Part shown: piece after piece, positions 36,126 to 46,733 of the stretch | Numbering within the stretch: the stretch's first letter is position 1 | Layout: every line of letters starts with the position of its first letter | Assembly (NCBI GenBank): GCA_934101865.1 | Contig: CAKOSA010000001.1 | Span: 1-64,000 of the forward strand | Origin: an uncultured Bacilli bacterium | GTDB lineage: Bacteria; Bacillota_I; Bacilli_A; RF39; UBA660 | DNA length: 64,000 nucleotides | Reading direction: 5' to 3' | Made by a program: the position numbers and the translations under genes | Notes under the pieces: generated by a model | The model's database searches: none | The model's input: the letters and a program-made list of their open reading frames with translations, nothing else | Told to the model about the DNA's origin: nothing

Positions 36126-36710
36126 ATGAAAATAAAACTAAACAAAAACTATGTAAAACTAGTATTACCCTATATCCTAGTAACAACCACTATCTATTCA
36201 TCAAGATATCTAATAACAGATAAACTCCCCCTTATAAGAAATAAAGAAGAAATAAATACCAAAGATGTACTAATATTAGGAGAAAAACCAAGCCAAGGTT
36301 CCTATTATGAAACCCTAGATAATAAACCAAACCAAGTACGCCTCTATACAAAATGTATCCCCCATAATAATAAATACAAACTACAAGGCTACCTCTATAC
36401 ATTTAATAAATATAATGAAGAAGAACTACAGATAGCCCTAGAAAACCAAGATGAAGCCCATATAAAAGAAATATTAGGACCACCCAAAAAAATAGAAAGA
36501 GAAGTATCAGAAGAAATAAAAACCCCATATATAGAAGGAATAATATTCAAAGATTCAAATACACCCACCCTAATAAAAGAAAGCCTTCCCGAAACCATTT
36601 TAAACAATACCTTTCTAATAGCCACATCCATAGTAGCATCAAAACTAATAAATGAAGTCGCCTATATAATAAAAGAAAGAAAAGAATACAAAAAAACTCC
36701 CAAAAATTAA
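36126..36710 (+). CDS. Protein with N- and C-terminal membrane segments
   Basis: Unrecognised 194-aa protein. Hydrophobic stretches at about 12-30 and 158-178 flank a polar middle with NQVRLYTKCIPHNNKYKLQ and a helical, acidic region. Basic tail at the C-terminus. The middle would be outside if both ends are cytoplasmic. Replaces era in the usual ybeY-dgkA-era order. SD TAAGGAG. Confidence 0.65.
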   Translation: MKIKLNKNYVKLVLPYILVTTTIYSSRYLITDKLPLIRNKEEINTKDVLILGEKPSQGSYYETLDNKPNQVRLYTKCIPHNNKYKLQGYLYTFNKYNEEELQIALENQDEAHIKEILGPPKKIEREVSEEIKTPYIEGIIFKDSNTPTLIKESLPETILNNTFLIATSIVASKLINEVAYIIKERKEYKKTPKN

Positions 36711-36727
36711 CTTTACTAAACTTTTTG

Positions 36728-36756
36728 TTTGCATTTACAAAAATATATGCTATAAT
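36728..36756 (+). promoter_or_regulatory. Promoter of queA-dnaG-rpoD operon
   Basis: TTTGCA (36728-36733), 17 bp, TATAAT (36751-36756) with TGC upstream. No other clear promoter or terminator until after trmK, so queA, dnaG, rpoD and trmK may form one transcript. Confidence 0.7.
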
Positions 36757-36780
36757 ATATACGTTTGAAAGAGGATTATT

Positions 36781-37806
36781 ATGAGAACTGAAGATTTTGA
36801 TTACAATTTACCCCCCGAATTAATTGCCCAAACACCCCTAGAAAAAAGAGATAACTCAAAACTAATGGTGCTTGACAAAGAAACCGGAGAGGTAAAACAC
36901 GAAACATTTAAAAACATTATAAACTATTTAGATAAAGGAGACGTCCTTGTCTTAAACGATACCAAAGTATTACCAGCTCGCCTTATAGGAACCAAAGAAG
37001 AAACCGGTGCCACTATTGAACTACTACTATTAAATAACGTTCTCGACCATACTTGGAAGGCCCTAGTAAAACCAGGAAAAAGAGTAAAAAAAGGGACCAT
37101 AGTTACCTTTGGTGAAGGAATGCTAAAAGCAAAATGCATCGAAGAATTAGAAGACGGTATAAAAAAATTCCAATTAATATACGAAGGAGTACTACTCGAA
37201 ATATTAGATAAACTAGGGACAATGCCCCTTCCACCATATATTCACGAAAAACTCCAAGATAAAGACCGTTACCAAACCATATACGCCAAAAATACCGGAA
37301 GTGTCGCAGCTCCAACCGCTGGATTACACTTTACCCAAGAATTACTAGACCAAATAAAAAATAAAGGCATAGAAATATGCTTTGTAACACTCCACGTTGG
37401 TATAGGCACATTTAGACCCGTATCCGTAGAAGACGTAACCAAACACAAAATGCACAGTGAGTATTATAATATGAATAAAGAAACAGCAAGTATCCTAAAT
37501 AAAGCTAAGGAAGAAGGAAGAAGAATAATATCCGTAGGTACCACGACAACTAGAGTACTAGAAACAATAATGACAAAATACAATACATTTAAAGAATGCT
37601 ATGGTGATACCGATATCTTCATATATCCAGGCTATAAATTCAAGGCCATAGACGCTTTAATAACCAATTTTCACTTACCAAAGTCAACCCTAATAATGCT
37701 TGTTAGTGCTTTTAGTTCCAAAGAAATAATACTAAATGCCTATAATGAGGCTGTCAAAAACAATTACCGCTTTTTCTCTTTTGGAGACAGTATGTTCATA
37801 AAATAA
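36781..37806 (+). CDS. queA: tRNA preQ1(34) S-adenosylmethionine ribosyltransferase-isomerase
   Basis: Adds the epoxycyclopentanediol ring from SAM to preQ1 at wobble G34, a late queuosine step. 341 aa, normal. [23 protein letters not shown] opens it; [39 protein letters not shown] and [10 protein letters not shown] are family blocks; [20 protein letters not shown] ends it. tgt is not in the window. Confidence 0.97.
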   Translation: MRTEDFDYNLPPELIAQTPLEKRDNSKLMVLDKETGEVKHETFKNIINYLDKGDVLVLNDTKVLPARLIGTKEETGATIELLLLNNVLDHTWKALVKPGKRVKKGTIVTFGEGMLKAKCIEELEDGIKKFQLIYEGVLLEILDKLGTMPLPPYIHEKLQDKDRYQTIYAKNTGSVAAPTAGLHFTQELLDQIKNKGIEICFVTLHVGIGTFRPVSVEDVTKHKMHSEYYNMNKETASILNKAKEEGRRIISVGTTTTRVLETIMTKYNTFKECYGDTDIFIYPGYKFKAIDALITNFHLPKSTLIMLVSAFSSKEIILNAYNEAVKNNYRFFSFGDSMFIK

Positions 37807-37827
37807 CTAAAAGAAAGGGGGGACCAA

Positions 37828-39540
37828 ATGATAACAAATGAAATAGTTAACGAAATAAGAGCCAAAACCGATATCGTAAGTGTCATATCAGCTTATCTCC
37901 CCTTAACAAAAAAAGGCAAAAACTACTTTGGAGTATGCCCCTTTCACGATGACCATTCCCCCTCAATGAGTGTCTCCCCCGATAAACAAATATATACCTG
38001 TTTTTCGTGTGGAGCCTCAGGAAACGTTTTTAACTTCGTATCAAGTTATGAACACATAACATATTACGAAGCCGTAAAACTACTAGGAGAACGCTTAGGA
38101 TACAATATAAACACATCCCCCAAAGAAAAAAAAGACGATATAAGTTATGAAATATATGATAAAGCGTGCAAATTTTATCAAAATAACATAAATACCACTC
38201 TTGGAAAAAATGCAATCGAATATTTACACAGTAGACAAATAAACGATGAACTAATAAATAAGTTCAAAATAGGCCTATCAATGACCAAAGTATCCCTAAC
38301 CGAATATCTTCTCGGAAGCGGTTATGAACTAAACAAACTAATAAATATAGGCCTTACAAATGAACAAACCAAAGATATCTTTTTAAATAGAATAATGTTT
38401 CCCTTATTCGATTTAAAAGGAAATGTTGTGGCCTTCTCCGGAAGAATATACAATACCAAAGATGGAAGCAAATACGTAAATACCAAAGAAACAAATATCT
38501 TTAAAAAAGGAACAATGCTCTATAATTACCATAATGCCCGTGAACACCTAAAAGTAAACGATACCATTATCGTAATGGAAGGCTTTATGGATGTCATAAG
38601 AGCATACTCAATAGGAGTTGTAAGTTGTGTTGCAACTATGGGAACCGCCTTAACTAAACAAAATGCCCTTAACTTAAAGAAAATGGCTACCAATATTATC
38701 CTCTGTTTTGACGGTGATAAAGCCGGTGAAGAAGCAACCACTAAGGCCATTAAAATCTTTGAAGAAATAGATGTAGTACCCAAAGTAGTAAGATTAGAAG
38801 ATAACTTAGATCCCGATGAATACATTCTAAGCCGTGGTAAAGAAAGCTTTCTAGCCAAAATAAATAATCCCATTAGCACATTAGAATTCAAAATGAATAT
38901 CTATAAAGGAAACAAAAACTTTACCGATGTTGAAGAAATATCCAAATACATAAACGAAGCCTTAAAAGAATTATCAAAATTAGATGATGAACTATTAAAA
39001 GAATTAACCATAAAAAAATTAGAAAAAGAATATGGGGTGGGATACGATGTATTAAAAAAGAAACTACAAAGTTTTGAAGTAATAAAACCAAAAGACTTGC
39101 CAAAAGCCGTAATAAAACCCAAAAGTTATGGAAAATACGAAACCGCTCAACGAAATCTCTTATACTATATGATTAAAGAAAAAGAAGTCCTAGAATACGT
39201 TGAAGAAAAATTATCATACTTTCCCAATGATAATTTACGCTTTTTAGCAAATGAAATATTTACATTTTATCATAAATATGGTATTCTAGTAGTCGCCGAC
39301 TTTATAACAAGTTTAGTAAATGAAGAAGAACTGTATAAAATATTCCAAGAAATAATCAGTATGAATTTAAAAGAAAAATATACTAAAGAAGAAATCGACG
39401 ACTATATATACCTTATAAACGAATACCCCAAGAAAAATAAAATAAACAAACTCGAAGAAGAACTGCGAAAAGAACCAGACCCAATAAAAAAAGCTCAGAT
39501 ATTAAGTAAGATAATGGAAATAAAAGGAGTGAGAAAATGA
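37828..39540 (+). CDS. dnaG: DNA primase
   Basis: Makes RNA primers at the fork, 570 aa. Zinc finger Cys37-x2-His40 and Cys58-x2-Cys61 ([29 protein letters not shown]). TOPRIM core [17 protein letters not shown] and [14 protein letters not shown] (Glu, then DxD-like DGD). The C-terminal part is the helicase-binding domain. SD AAGGGGGG. Ends TGA overlapping rpoD ATGA by 4 nt. Confidence 0.96.
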   Translation: MITNEIVNEIRAKTDIVSVISAYLPLTKKGKNYFGVCPFHDDHSPSMSVSPDKQIYTCFSCGASGNVFNFVSSYEHITYYEAVKLLGERLGYNINTSPKEKKDDISYEIYDKACKFYQNNINTTLGKNAIEYLHSRQINDELINKFKIGLSMTKVSLTEYLLGSGYELNKLINIGLTNEQTKDIFLNRIMFPLFDLKGNVVAFSGRIYNTKDGSKYVNTKETNIFKKGTMLYNYHNAREHLKVNDTIIVMEGFMDVIRAYSIGVVSCVATMGTALTKQNALNLKKMATNIILCFDGDKAGEEATTKAIKIFEEIDVVPKVVRLEDNLDPDEYILSRGKESFLAKINNPISTLEFKMNIYKGNKNFTDVEEISKYINEALKELSKLDDELLKELTIKKLEKEYGVGYDVLKKKLQSFEVIKPKDLPKAVIKPKSYGKYETAQRNLLYYMIKEKEVLEYVEEKLSYFPNDNLRFLANEIFTFYHKYGILVVADFITSLVNEEELYKIFQEIISMNLKEKYTKEEIDDYIYLINEYPKKNKINKLEEELRKEPDPIKKAQILSKIMEIKGVRK

Positions 39541-40637
39541 TAGAGGAAATAAAAAGCTTTGAGGATAGAAAAGAAGAACTAATAAAACAAGGAAAAGAAA
39601 AAGGCTATGTAACTTACGAAGAAATAGCCAAAGGATTAAAAGGCCTCGATTTAGATAGCGATTCCCTTGATGACTTATACAATAGTTTTATGGAAAACAA
39701 TATCCAAGTAGCAACAGATGAAGATATGGTAGGGGAGACTGAAGACGAAGATGAAGGAGGAGACTTTGAAGACCTCTTAAAAGATAGTACTCTTGCCAAA
39801 GAACTAACCATAAATGATCCCGTTAGAATGTATCTAAAAGAAATAGGTAAAATAAGTTTACTTTCCCTCGAAGAAGAAACCGCTTTATCAGAAAGAATAG
39901 TGGCCGGTGATGAAGAAGCCAAAAATATCTTAGCCGAATCAAACCTCCGTTTAGTAGTATCAATAGCCAAAAGATACGTAGGACGTGGTATGCTATTTTT
40001 AGACTTAATTCAAGAAGGAAACATTGGTCTTATGAAAGCCGTTGAAAAATTTGATGCCGAAAAAGGATACAAATTCTCAACTTATGCCACTTGGTGGATT
40101 AGACAAGCCATAACCCGTGCTATTGCTGACCAAGCCAGAACAATAAGAGTACCCGTACATATGGTTGAAACAATAAATAGATTATCACGTTTCCAAAGAC
40201 AATTAACACTTGAATTAAATAGAGAACCAACCGAAGAAGAACTAGCCAAAAAAATGCACCTTTCTGTCGATAAAGTAAGAGAAGTAATAAAAATCGCCCA
40301 AGAACCCGTATCATTAGAAACTCCAATAGGTGAAGAAGACGATTCACACTTAGGTGACTTTGTCAAAGACGAAAGAAGTATGTCTCCGGAAGAATTCACT
40401 GTCCACGAAATGCTCAAAGATGAAATCTTTGATGTCCTTCTTACCCTAACCGAAAGAGAAGAACAAGTTCTAAGACTAAGATTTGGACTAGATGACGGTT
40501 CTTGTAAAACCCTTGAAGAAGTAGGGCAAATGTTTGGTGTAACCCGTGAAAGAATTAGACAAATAGAAGCCAAAGCCCTAAGAAAATTAAGGCACCCATC
40601 AAGAAGTAGAAAACTAAAGGACTTCTTAAATGATTAA
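39537..40637 (+). CDS. rpoD: RNA polymerase sigma factor RpoD/SigA
   Basis: Housekeeping sigma factor, 366 aa, close to B. subtilis SigA. Region 1.2 [17 protein letters not shown]; region 2 [18 protein letters not shown] and [17 protein letters not shown]; region 3 [14 protein letters not shown]; region 4 [20 protein letters not shown]. The N-terminal acidic region 1.1 is short. Part of the conserved dnaG-rpoD-trmK order. The extended -10 promoters in this window fit its use. Confidence 0.97.
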   Translation: MIEEIKSFEDRKEELIKQGKEKGYVTYEEIAKGLKGLDLDSDSLDDLYNSFMENNIQVATDEDMVGETEDEDEGGDFEDLLKDSTLAKELTINDPVRMYLKEIGKISLLSLEEETALSERIVAGDEEAKNILAESNLRLVVSIAKRYVGRGMLFLDLIQEGNIGLMKAVEKFDAEKGYKFSTYATWWIRQAITRAIADQARTIRVPVHMVETINRLSRFQRQLTLELNREPTEEELAKKMHLSVDKVREVIKIAQEPVSLETPIGEEDDSHLGDFVKDERSMSPEEFTVHEMLKDEIFDVLLTLTEREEQVLRLRFGLDDGSCKTLEEVGQMFGVTRERIRQIEAKALRKLRHPSRSRKLKDFLND

Positions 40638-41295
40638 AATATCAAAAAGACTAAAAGCAATTGCCGACCTCGTTCCCGATAACAGTACTACTTGTGATGT
40701 AGGTTGTGATCACGCCCTACTTGATATATATTTATATCAAACAAAAAAAAATATCAAATTAATAGCTTCTGATATCAATAAAAATGCCCTCTCTGGAGCC
40801 ATTAAAAATATCAAGAAATATAACTTAGAAGATAAAATACAAACAGTAGTATCCGATGGATTAAAAAATTTACCCCTAAATAATATCGATACCATAATAA
40901 TATCCGGTCTCGGTTCCGCTACTATAATAAATATCCTAAAAAAAGAATACCTATCCAATATAAAAAACATAATAATATCATCTCATAACCACACCGAAGA
41001 AGTAAGGGAGTATATGCAAAAATTAAATTACTGTATTGAAGAAGAAACAATTATAAAAGAAAACAATATCTATTATATTCTACTAAAATACAAAAACAGT
41101 AATCAAAAACTAACAAAATTTGCAAAACAGTATGGACCCATCATCCTAAAACAACAAAGAAAAATAGATACAGAGTATTTAAATAATATATTAGATACCA
41201 AAAAGAAACTATATACAAAATTACCAAAAGGAGAAAAAAAGTCCCAATTAAAAAAAGAAATAAACTACTTAGAGAAGCAAACTACCTATAAATAA
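40630..41295 (+). CDS. trmK: tRNA (adenine(22)-N(1))-methyltransferase TrmK
   Basis: SAM-dependent m1A22 methyltransferase, 221 aa. [32 protein letters not shown] and [19 protein letters not shown] form the SAM site; [16 protein letters not shown] follows. It overlaps rpoD by 8 nt. The C-terminal coiled part [19 protein letters not shown] is typical. Confidence 0.92.
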   Translation: MIKISKRLKAIADLVPDNSTTCDVGCDHALLDIYLYQTKKNIKLIASDINKNALSGAIKNIKKYNLEDKIQTVVSDGLKNLPLNNIDTIIISGLGSATIINILKKEYLSNIKNIIISSHNHTEEVREYMQKLNYCIEEETIIKENNIYYILLKYKNSNQKLTKFAKQYGPIILKQQRKIDTEYLNNILDTKKKLYTKLPKGEKKSQLKKEINYLEKQTTYK

Positions 41296-41308
41296 CTTAG
41301 GTAGTTTT
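41279..41308 (+). terminator. Intrinsic terminator after trmK
   Basis: AAACTACCT (41279-41287) pairs with AGGTAGTTT (41299-41307); the trmK stop is in the loop. Confidence 0.75.
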
Positions 41309-41353
41309 ACTTAGTAAAATACTGAAAATTTAATGAAAAAAAACAAAAAATAG

Positions 41354-41382
41354 TTGCATAATTAAAACTATTAATATATAAT
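41354..41382 (+). promoter_or_regulatory. Promoter of ABC exporter operon
   Basis: TTGCAT (41354-41359), 17 bp, TATAAT (41377-41382). Confidence 0.7.
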
Positions 41383-41406
41383 GAAAAAAGACCAAAAGGA
41401 GGAAAT

Positions 41407-43167
41407 ATGATAAAACTATTAAAAAAATTAAAACCCAAACAATGGCTATATATACTATTTTGTGTAGCTCTAATCGTTTTACAAGTATATCTAGATCTAA
41501 AACTACCCGACTATATGGCTAGTATAACAAAGATAGTACAAACCGAAGGAAGTTTAGTCAAAGACGTACTTGGCGAAGGAGCCAAAATGCTCATTTGTGC
41601 CTTTGGAAGTTTACTATCCGCTGTTGTTGTTAGCTATTTTGTAACCAAAGTAGCAGCTACCTTTTCCCGTGATTTAAGAAAAGATATCTTTGAAAAAGTA
41701 CTATCATTTAGTATGGAAGAAATCAAAAACTTTTCAACCAGTAGCCTAATCACAAGAACAACTAACGATATAACCCAAGTCCAAATGCTAATAGCAATGG
41801 GTATGCAAATGCTTATAAAAGCCCCCATTATGGCTGTATGGGCAATAATGAAAATATATGGCAAAGGCTTTGAATGGAGTGTCATAACCGCTGGAGCTGT
41901 CGGAATACTCCTAATAATGATACTAATACTAGTACTAGTAGCCTTACCAAAGTTCAAGATAATACAAAAATTAACCGATAATCTAAACCATACATCAAGA
42001 GAAAACCTAACCGGAATAAGAGTAGTAAGAGCCTTCAATGCCGAGAAATATCAAGAAGGAAAGTTTGCAAGTGCCAATAACGAACTAACCAAAACCAATA
42101 TGTTTACATCAAGAACAATGGCTCTTCTAACCCCAGGTATGCAGCTCATAATGTCAGGACTATCCCTTTCCATATATTGGGTTGGAGCCTATATGATAAA
42201 TGATGCCGGTATGTTAGATAAACTAACCATATTCAGTAATATGGTCGTATTCTCATCTTATGCAATGCAAGTAGTAATGTCATTTATGATGTTAACAATG
42301 ATCTTTATATTCTATCCCCGTGCTCAAGTATCCGCTAAAAGAATACTAGAAATACTAGAAAAAAAACCAAAAATAGTATCTGGAGTATTCAGTGGAAAAA
42401 CCAAAGAAACAGGAACAATAGAATTTAAAGATGTAACATTTAGATACCCAGATGCCGAAGAAAATATGCTTGAAAACATATCATTCAAAGTCGAAAAAGG
42501 AGAAACAGTAGCCTTTATCGGATCAACAGGTTCCGGAAAATCAACCCTAGTTAACCTCATACCAAGATTCTATGACGCCACTTATGGTGAAGTATTAGTA
42601 GACGGAGTAAACGTAAAAAACTATAAACTAGAAGAACTAAATAATCGTCTTGGCTATGTATCCCAAAAGCCAATAATATTTTCAGGAACAGTATCATCAA
42701 ACATATCTTACGGATTAGTAAATAACAAAAAAGTATCAAAAAGTAAGATAGAAGAAGCAAGTAAAGTAGCCCAAGCCAGTGAATTTATCGAAAAAATGGA
42801 AGACAAATACAATTCCAGTATCTCAAGATCAGGAACCAATATATCAGGTGGACAAAAACAAAGACTATCAATAGCCCGTGCTATTGCTAGAGATCCCGAA
42901 ATATATATCTTTGACGATACCTTCTCAGCACTAGATTACAAAACCGATACCACTCTTAGAAAAGAATTAAAAAAACACACCAAAGATGCCACAACCCTAA
43001 TAGTAGCCCAAAGAATAGGAACTATCAAAAATGCCGATAAAATAATCGTTCTAAATGAAGGAAAAATAGTAGGACAGGGAACACACAAAGAACTATTAAA
43101 AACCTGTGATGTTTATAAAGAAATAGCCCTATCCCAGTTAAGTAAGGAGGAACTCGAAAATGCATAA
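41407..43167 (+). CDS. ABC exporter half, BmrC/LmrC-like, degenerate ATP site
   Basis: A 586-aa half-transporter: six-span membrane domain (1-310), then the nucleotide-binding domain. Walker A GSTGSGKST near 373, signature NISGGQKQRLSIARA, Walker B IYIFDDTFSALD near 499 where the catalytic Glu is Asp. That change, with a canonical partner encoded next, defines heterodimeric exporters such as BmrCD and LmrCD. Substrates may be drugs, lipids or peptides. SD AAAGGAGG. Overlaps the partner by 8 nt. Confidence 0.92.
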   Translation: MIKLLKKLKPKQWLYILFCVALIVLQVYLDLKLPDYMASITKIVQTEGSLVKDVLGEGAKMLICAFGSLLSAVVVSYFVTKVAATFSRDLRKDIFEKVLSFSMEEIKNFSTSSLITRTTNDITQVQMLIAMGMQMLIKAPIMAVWAIMKIYGKGFEWSVITAGAVGILLIMILILVLVALPKFKIIQKLTDNLNHTSRENLTGIRVVRAFNAEKYQEGKFASANNELTKTNMFTSRTMALLTPGMQLIMSGLSLSIYWVGAYMINDAGMLDKLTIFSNMVVFSSYAMQVVMSFMMLTMIFIFYPRAQVSAKRILEILEKKPKIVSGVFSGKTKETGTIEFKDVTFRYPDAEENMLENISFKVEKGETVAFIGSTGSGKSTLVNLIPRFYDATYGEVLVDGVNVKNYKLEELNNRLGYVSQKPIIFSGTVSSNISYGLVNNKKVSKSKIEEASKVAQASEFIEKMEDKYNSSISRSGTNISGGQKQRLSIARAIARDPEIYIFDDTFSALDYKTDTTLRKELKKHTKDATTLIVAQRIGTIKNADKIIVLNEGKIVGQGTHKELLKTCDVYKEIALSQLSKEELENA

Positions 43168-44941
43168 TCACGAAAATAACGATAATCAAGTAAAAGACTT
43201 CAAAAAAGCCATAACAACCCTTCTAAAAAACTGTAAACCATATAAAACACCCATCATCATAGTAATGATTCTATCAGCCCTAGCAAGTGCCTTAGGAGTA
43301 TATGGGCCAGGAAGATTAAAAGAAATAACCGATACCATTACAGAAGGAATAATGACAGGAATAGACTTAAGTAAAGTAACCAAAATAGCCATTACCCTAA
43401 CCATAGTATACACACTAAGTTGGCTTTTCAACTGCTTAGCAGGCTTCATAATGGCTACAGTTACCAATAAATTTTCTCAAAAACTAAGAAAAAACCTTTC
43501 CCATAAAATAAATAAACTACCCCTAAAATACTTCGATAAAAACAGTTATGGAGATGTATTATCAAGAATAACTAATGATGTAGATACAATTGGCCAGTCC
43601 CTAAACAATAGTATCAGTGACTTTGTAGGTGCCATTACCCTCTTTATAGGTTCAATAATAATGATGTTTGCAACCAACTGGATAATGGCCATAACCGGAA
43701 TAGTAGCCAGTCTAATCGGCTTTGCTCTAATGATTGTAATACTATCCAAAAGCCAAAAATACTTCCTTCTTCAACAACAAGAGTTAGGAGAACTAAACGG
43801 TCATATCGAGGAAGTATACTCAGGCCACGATGTCGTAACTGTTTATAACGCTAATAAAGAAACAACCCAAAAGTTCGATGAGATAAACAATAAACTATAC
43901 GATAGTGCTCGTAAAAGTAGATTTCTATCCGGACTTATGATGCCCCTAATGAGCTTTATCGGATCATTCGGATATGTGGCTGTATGCGTGGTAGGAGCAG
44001 CCCTTGTTATAAACGGAAATATAACCTTTGGCGTAATAGTAGCCTTTATGATATACATAAGACTATTCACAAATCCGCTAAGTACAATCGCCCAAGCAAT
44101 GACCTATATGCAGTCAACTGCTGCCGCATCAGAAAGAGTATTCGACTTCCTAGATGAAGAAGAAATGCCAAGCGAAAGAAATATTACCAAAAAATTACTA
44201 CCCGAAGAAGTAAAAGGAAACGTTATCTTTGACCACGTAAAATTTGGCTATGACGAAGACAAAATAATCATAAAAGACTTCTCAGCTAATATCAAAGCCG
44301 GTTCTAAGGTTGCTATCGTTGGCCCTACGGGAGCCGGTAAAACAACGATGGTTAACTTACTTATGAAGTTTTACGATATAAATTCCGGTGATATCAAAAT
44401 AGATGACATATCCGTAAAGGACCTAACCAGAGAAAACGTTCACGACCTCTTTGTAATGGTACTTCAAGATACTTGGCTCTTTAAAGGCACAATCAAAGAT
44501 AACATTAGATTTAATAGAGAAAATATAACAGATGAAGAGATAAAGAAAGCGTGTAAAACCGTTGGGATGGACCACTACATAAGATCCCTCTCCAAAGGAT
44601 ACGACACAATGCTTGAAGAAGTAGATAACCTTTCTGCTGGACAAAAACAATTACTAACAATAGCCCGTTGTATGACAAGTTCAGCCCCATTGTTAATATT
44701 AGATGAAGCAACATCATCAGTAGATACTAGAACCGAAGAACTAGTCCAAAAAGCAATGGATAAACTAACTGAGGGCAAAACATCCTTTATAATAGCCCAT
44801 CGATTATCTACAATCAAAAATGCTGATTTAATTTTAGTTATGAACGAAGGTAACATCATTGAACAAGGTAATCACGAAGAATTACTAAAACAAGACGGTT
44901 TCTATGCTAAATTATATAATTCCCAATTTGAAAATGTGTAA
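43160..44941 (+). CDS. ABC exporter half, BmrD/LmrD-like, canonical ATP site
   Basis: A 593-aa half-transporter with six spans and a full nucleotide-binding domain: Walker A GPTGAGKTT near 388, signature NLSAGQKQLLTIARC, Walker B LLILDEATSSVDTRTEE with the catalytic Glu, and H-loop IIAHRLSTI. It forms the active site of the pair with the upstream gene. The transcript ends in a hairpin that is duplicated downstream of the restriction cassette. Confidence 0.93.
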   Translation: MHNHENNDNQVKDFKKAITTLLKNCKPYKTPIIIVMILSALASALGVYGPGRLKEITDTITEGIMTGIDLSKVTKIAITLTIVYTLSWLFNCLAGFIMATVTNKFSQKLRKNLSHKINKLPLKYFDKNSYGDVLSRITNDVDTIGQSLNNSISDFVGAITLFIGSIIMMFATNWIMAITGIVASLIGFALMIVILSKSQKYFLLQQQELGELNGHIEEVYSGHDVVTVYNANKETTQKFDEINNKLYDSARKSRFLSGLMMPLMSFIGSFGYVAVCVVGAALVINGNITFGVIVAFMIYIRLFTNPLSTIAQAMTYMQSTAAASERVFDFLDEEEMPSERNITKKLLPEEVKGNVIFDHVKFGYDEDKIIIKDFSANIKAGSKVAIVGPTGAGKTTMVNLLMKFYDINSGDIKIDDISVKDLTRENVHDLFVMVLQDTWLFKGTIKDNIRFNRENITDEEIKKACKTVGMDHYIRSLSKGYDTMLEEVDNLSAGQKQLLTIARCMTSSAPLLILDEATSSVDTRTEELVQKAMDKLTEGKTSFIIAHRLSTIKNADLILVMNEGNIIEQGNHEELLKQDGFYAKLYNSQFENV

Positions 44942-44964
44942 AACAGTATTCCTTAGTTGGACTG

Positions 44965-44997
44965 AAAGAACCAAGCCAAAAAGCTTAGTTCTTTTTA
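44965..44997 (+). repeat. 33-bp direct repeat, left copy (terminator of ABC operon)
   Basis: Identical over 33 bp to 47632-47664. The sequence forms a terminator: AAAGAACCAAGC pairs (one bulge) with GCTTAGTTCTTT and ends in a T-run. The two copies flank the whole DpnII-like cassette. Confidence 0.9.
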
Positions 44998-45084
44998 GTA
45001 TTAAACACAATATTAGTAACAAAAAAGTCAATTATTATGATATAATATTATAAACATTATAAATAAAAAATCAGGAGGAAATGT

Positions 45085-45933
45085 ATGATTAAAGGAAAAC
45101 CATTTGTAAAGTGGGCCGGAGGAAAAAGACAAATAATAGATAAATTAAAACAATATGTTCCCGATGAGTTTAATACTTATTATGAACCATTTATAGGTGG
45201 AGGAGCATTATTGTTTGAACTTTCGCCTAAAAAAGCCGTTATTAATGATTGCAATAAAGAACTGATGAATGTATATGAATGTATTAAAGATGAGAAAAAG
45301 TTTGAAGCAATGTGCCGAGAACTAAATCATCACGAAACCGAACATTCAGAAGAATATTATTACGAGATTAGAAACATTGATAGGGATAAAAAGAAATTTA
45401 ATAAGTTAGCAGACTATAAAAGAGCAGCTCGTACTATTTACTTAAACAAAGCTTGTTTTAATGGCTTATATAGAGTTAATAGTAACAATGAATTTAACGT
45501 ACCATTTGGTAAAAAAACTAAGGTAAATACTTATGAAGGACAAAATTTAGGTATTATTTGTGGATACTTAAATTATAATGACATTAAGCTATTATCAGTA
45601 GATTTTGAAGAGGCAGTAAAAGATGCAAAAAAAGGAGATTTTATTTATTTTGATCCACCTTATGATTCTGATACATCAACATTTAATAGTTATACCGAAG
45701 ATGGTTTTGGCAAGGAAGAACAAAAACGCCTTGCCAAAGTATTTAAAGAACTATCTGATAGAGGCTGTTATGTGATGCTTTCTAATCATAACACAATATT
45801 AGTAAATGAATTATATAAAGATTTCAATATTCATATAATTGAAGCAAAGAGAAATATTAATGCTAATGGAAAGAAGAGAGGTGAAGTAGAAGAATTAATT
45901 ATTACAAATTTTGAAAATAAAAGAGGATTTTAA
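45085..45933 (+). CDS. Adenine-specific DNA methyltransferase, DpnM/Dam-like (GATC)
   Basis: D12-class N6-adenine methyltransferase of 282 aa. FVKWAGGKRQIIDKL and PFIGGGALLFEL (SAM motif I) near residue 36, and DPPYDSDTSTFNSY near 190 (motif IV). It closely follows the DpnM/Dam layout, and its two neighbours match DpnA and DpnB, so the site is probably GATC; it protects host duplex DNA. SD AGGAGG. Codon choice is less C-rich than in flanking genes, fitting lateral gain. Confidence 0.92.
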   Translation: MIKGKPFVKWAGGKRQIIDKLKQYVPDEFNTYYEPFIGGGALLFELSPKKAVINDCNKELMNVYECIKDEKKFEAMCRELNHHETEHSEEYYYEIRNIDRDKKKFNKLADYKRAARTIYLNKACFNGLYRVNSNNEFNVPFGKKTKVNTYEGQNLGIICGYLNYNDIKLLSVDFEEAVKDAKKGDFIYFDPPYDSDTSTFNSYTEDGFGKEEQKRLAKVFKELSDRGCYVMLSNHNTILVNELYKDFNIHIIEAKRNINANGKKRGEVEELIITNFENKRGF

Positions 45934-45965
45934 TAGTCAATGATGTATAATAAAGGAGGTAGTAT

Positions 45966-46733
45966 GTGAATAAAAAGTTTTATTATGAAGATAAAGATTT
46001 TAAACTCATACAAGGTGATTCTTTTAAAATATTAAAAGAAATAGAACCAAAAAGCATTGATATGATATTTGCTGACCCCCCTTATTTTTTATCCAGTGAT
46101 GGTATTTCTTGTAGTGGCGGAAAAATGGTATCAGTAAATAAAGGTAATTGGGATAAATCTATCAGTATAGAAGAAAAACATAAATTTAATCGAAAGTGGA
46201 TTAAACTATGCTATCATATATTAAAAGATAATGGTACTATTTGGATTAGCGGAACTATGCACAATATTTATTCAATAGGTATGGCATTGGAACAAGAAGG
46301 ATTTAAAATAATAAATAATATAACTTGGAAAAAGTTAAATCCTCCACCAAATATTAGTTGTAGGGCATTTGTTCATTCCACTGAAACAATTCTATGGGCT
46401 AAAAAAAATTTAAAAAATTCCAAACACAAATTTAATTATTCATTGATGAGAGAATTAAACGGGGATAAACAAATGAAAGATGTTTGGGAGTCATCACTCA
46501 CTAAACCTAGTGAGAAAAAATGTGGTAAACATCCTACTCAAAAACCTATGGAAATATTAGAAAAAATTATATTATCATCAACAGATGAAGGTGATTTAAT
46601 ATTAGATCCATTTAATGGAAGCGGTACTACTGGAATTGTTGCTAGTAGATTAAATAGAAAGTATATAGGTATCGAAAAAGAAAAAGAATATTTTGACTTA
46701 ACAATAAGAAGAAAGGAAAGTGATATAAAATGA
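45966..46733 (+). CDS. DNA adenine methyltransferase, DpnA-like second methylase
   Basis: A 255-aa beta-type N6-adenine methyltransferase: motif IV DPPYFLSSDGISCSGG at about 36 and motif I DPFNGSGTTGIVASRL near 214, the reversed order of beta enzymes. In S. pneumoniae DpnA methylates single-stranded GATC and protects incoming plasmid DNA. GTG start with AAAGGAGG 6 nt upstream; the nearby ATG (45964) runs into TGA at once. Ends TGA overlapping the nuclease ATGA. Confidence 0.9.
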   Translation: MNKKFYYEDKDFKLIQGDSFKILKEIEPKSIDMIFADPPYFLSSDGISCSGGKMVSVNKGNWDKSISIEEKHKFNRKWIKLCYHILKDNGTIWISGTMHNIYSIGMALEQEGFKIINNITWKKLNPPPNISCRAFVHSTETILWAKKNLKNSKHKFNYSLMRELNGDKQMKDVWESSLTKPSEKKCGKHPTQKPMEILEKIILSSTDEGDLILDPFNGSGTTGIVASRLNRKYIGIEKEKEYFDLTIRRKESDIK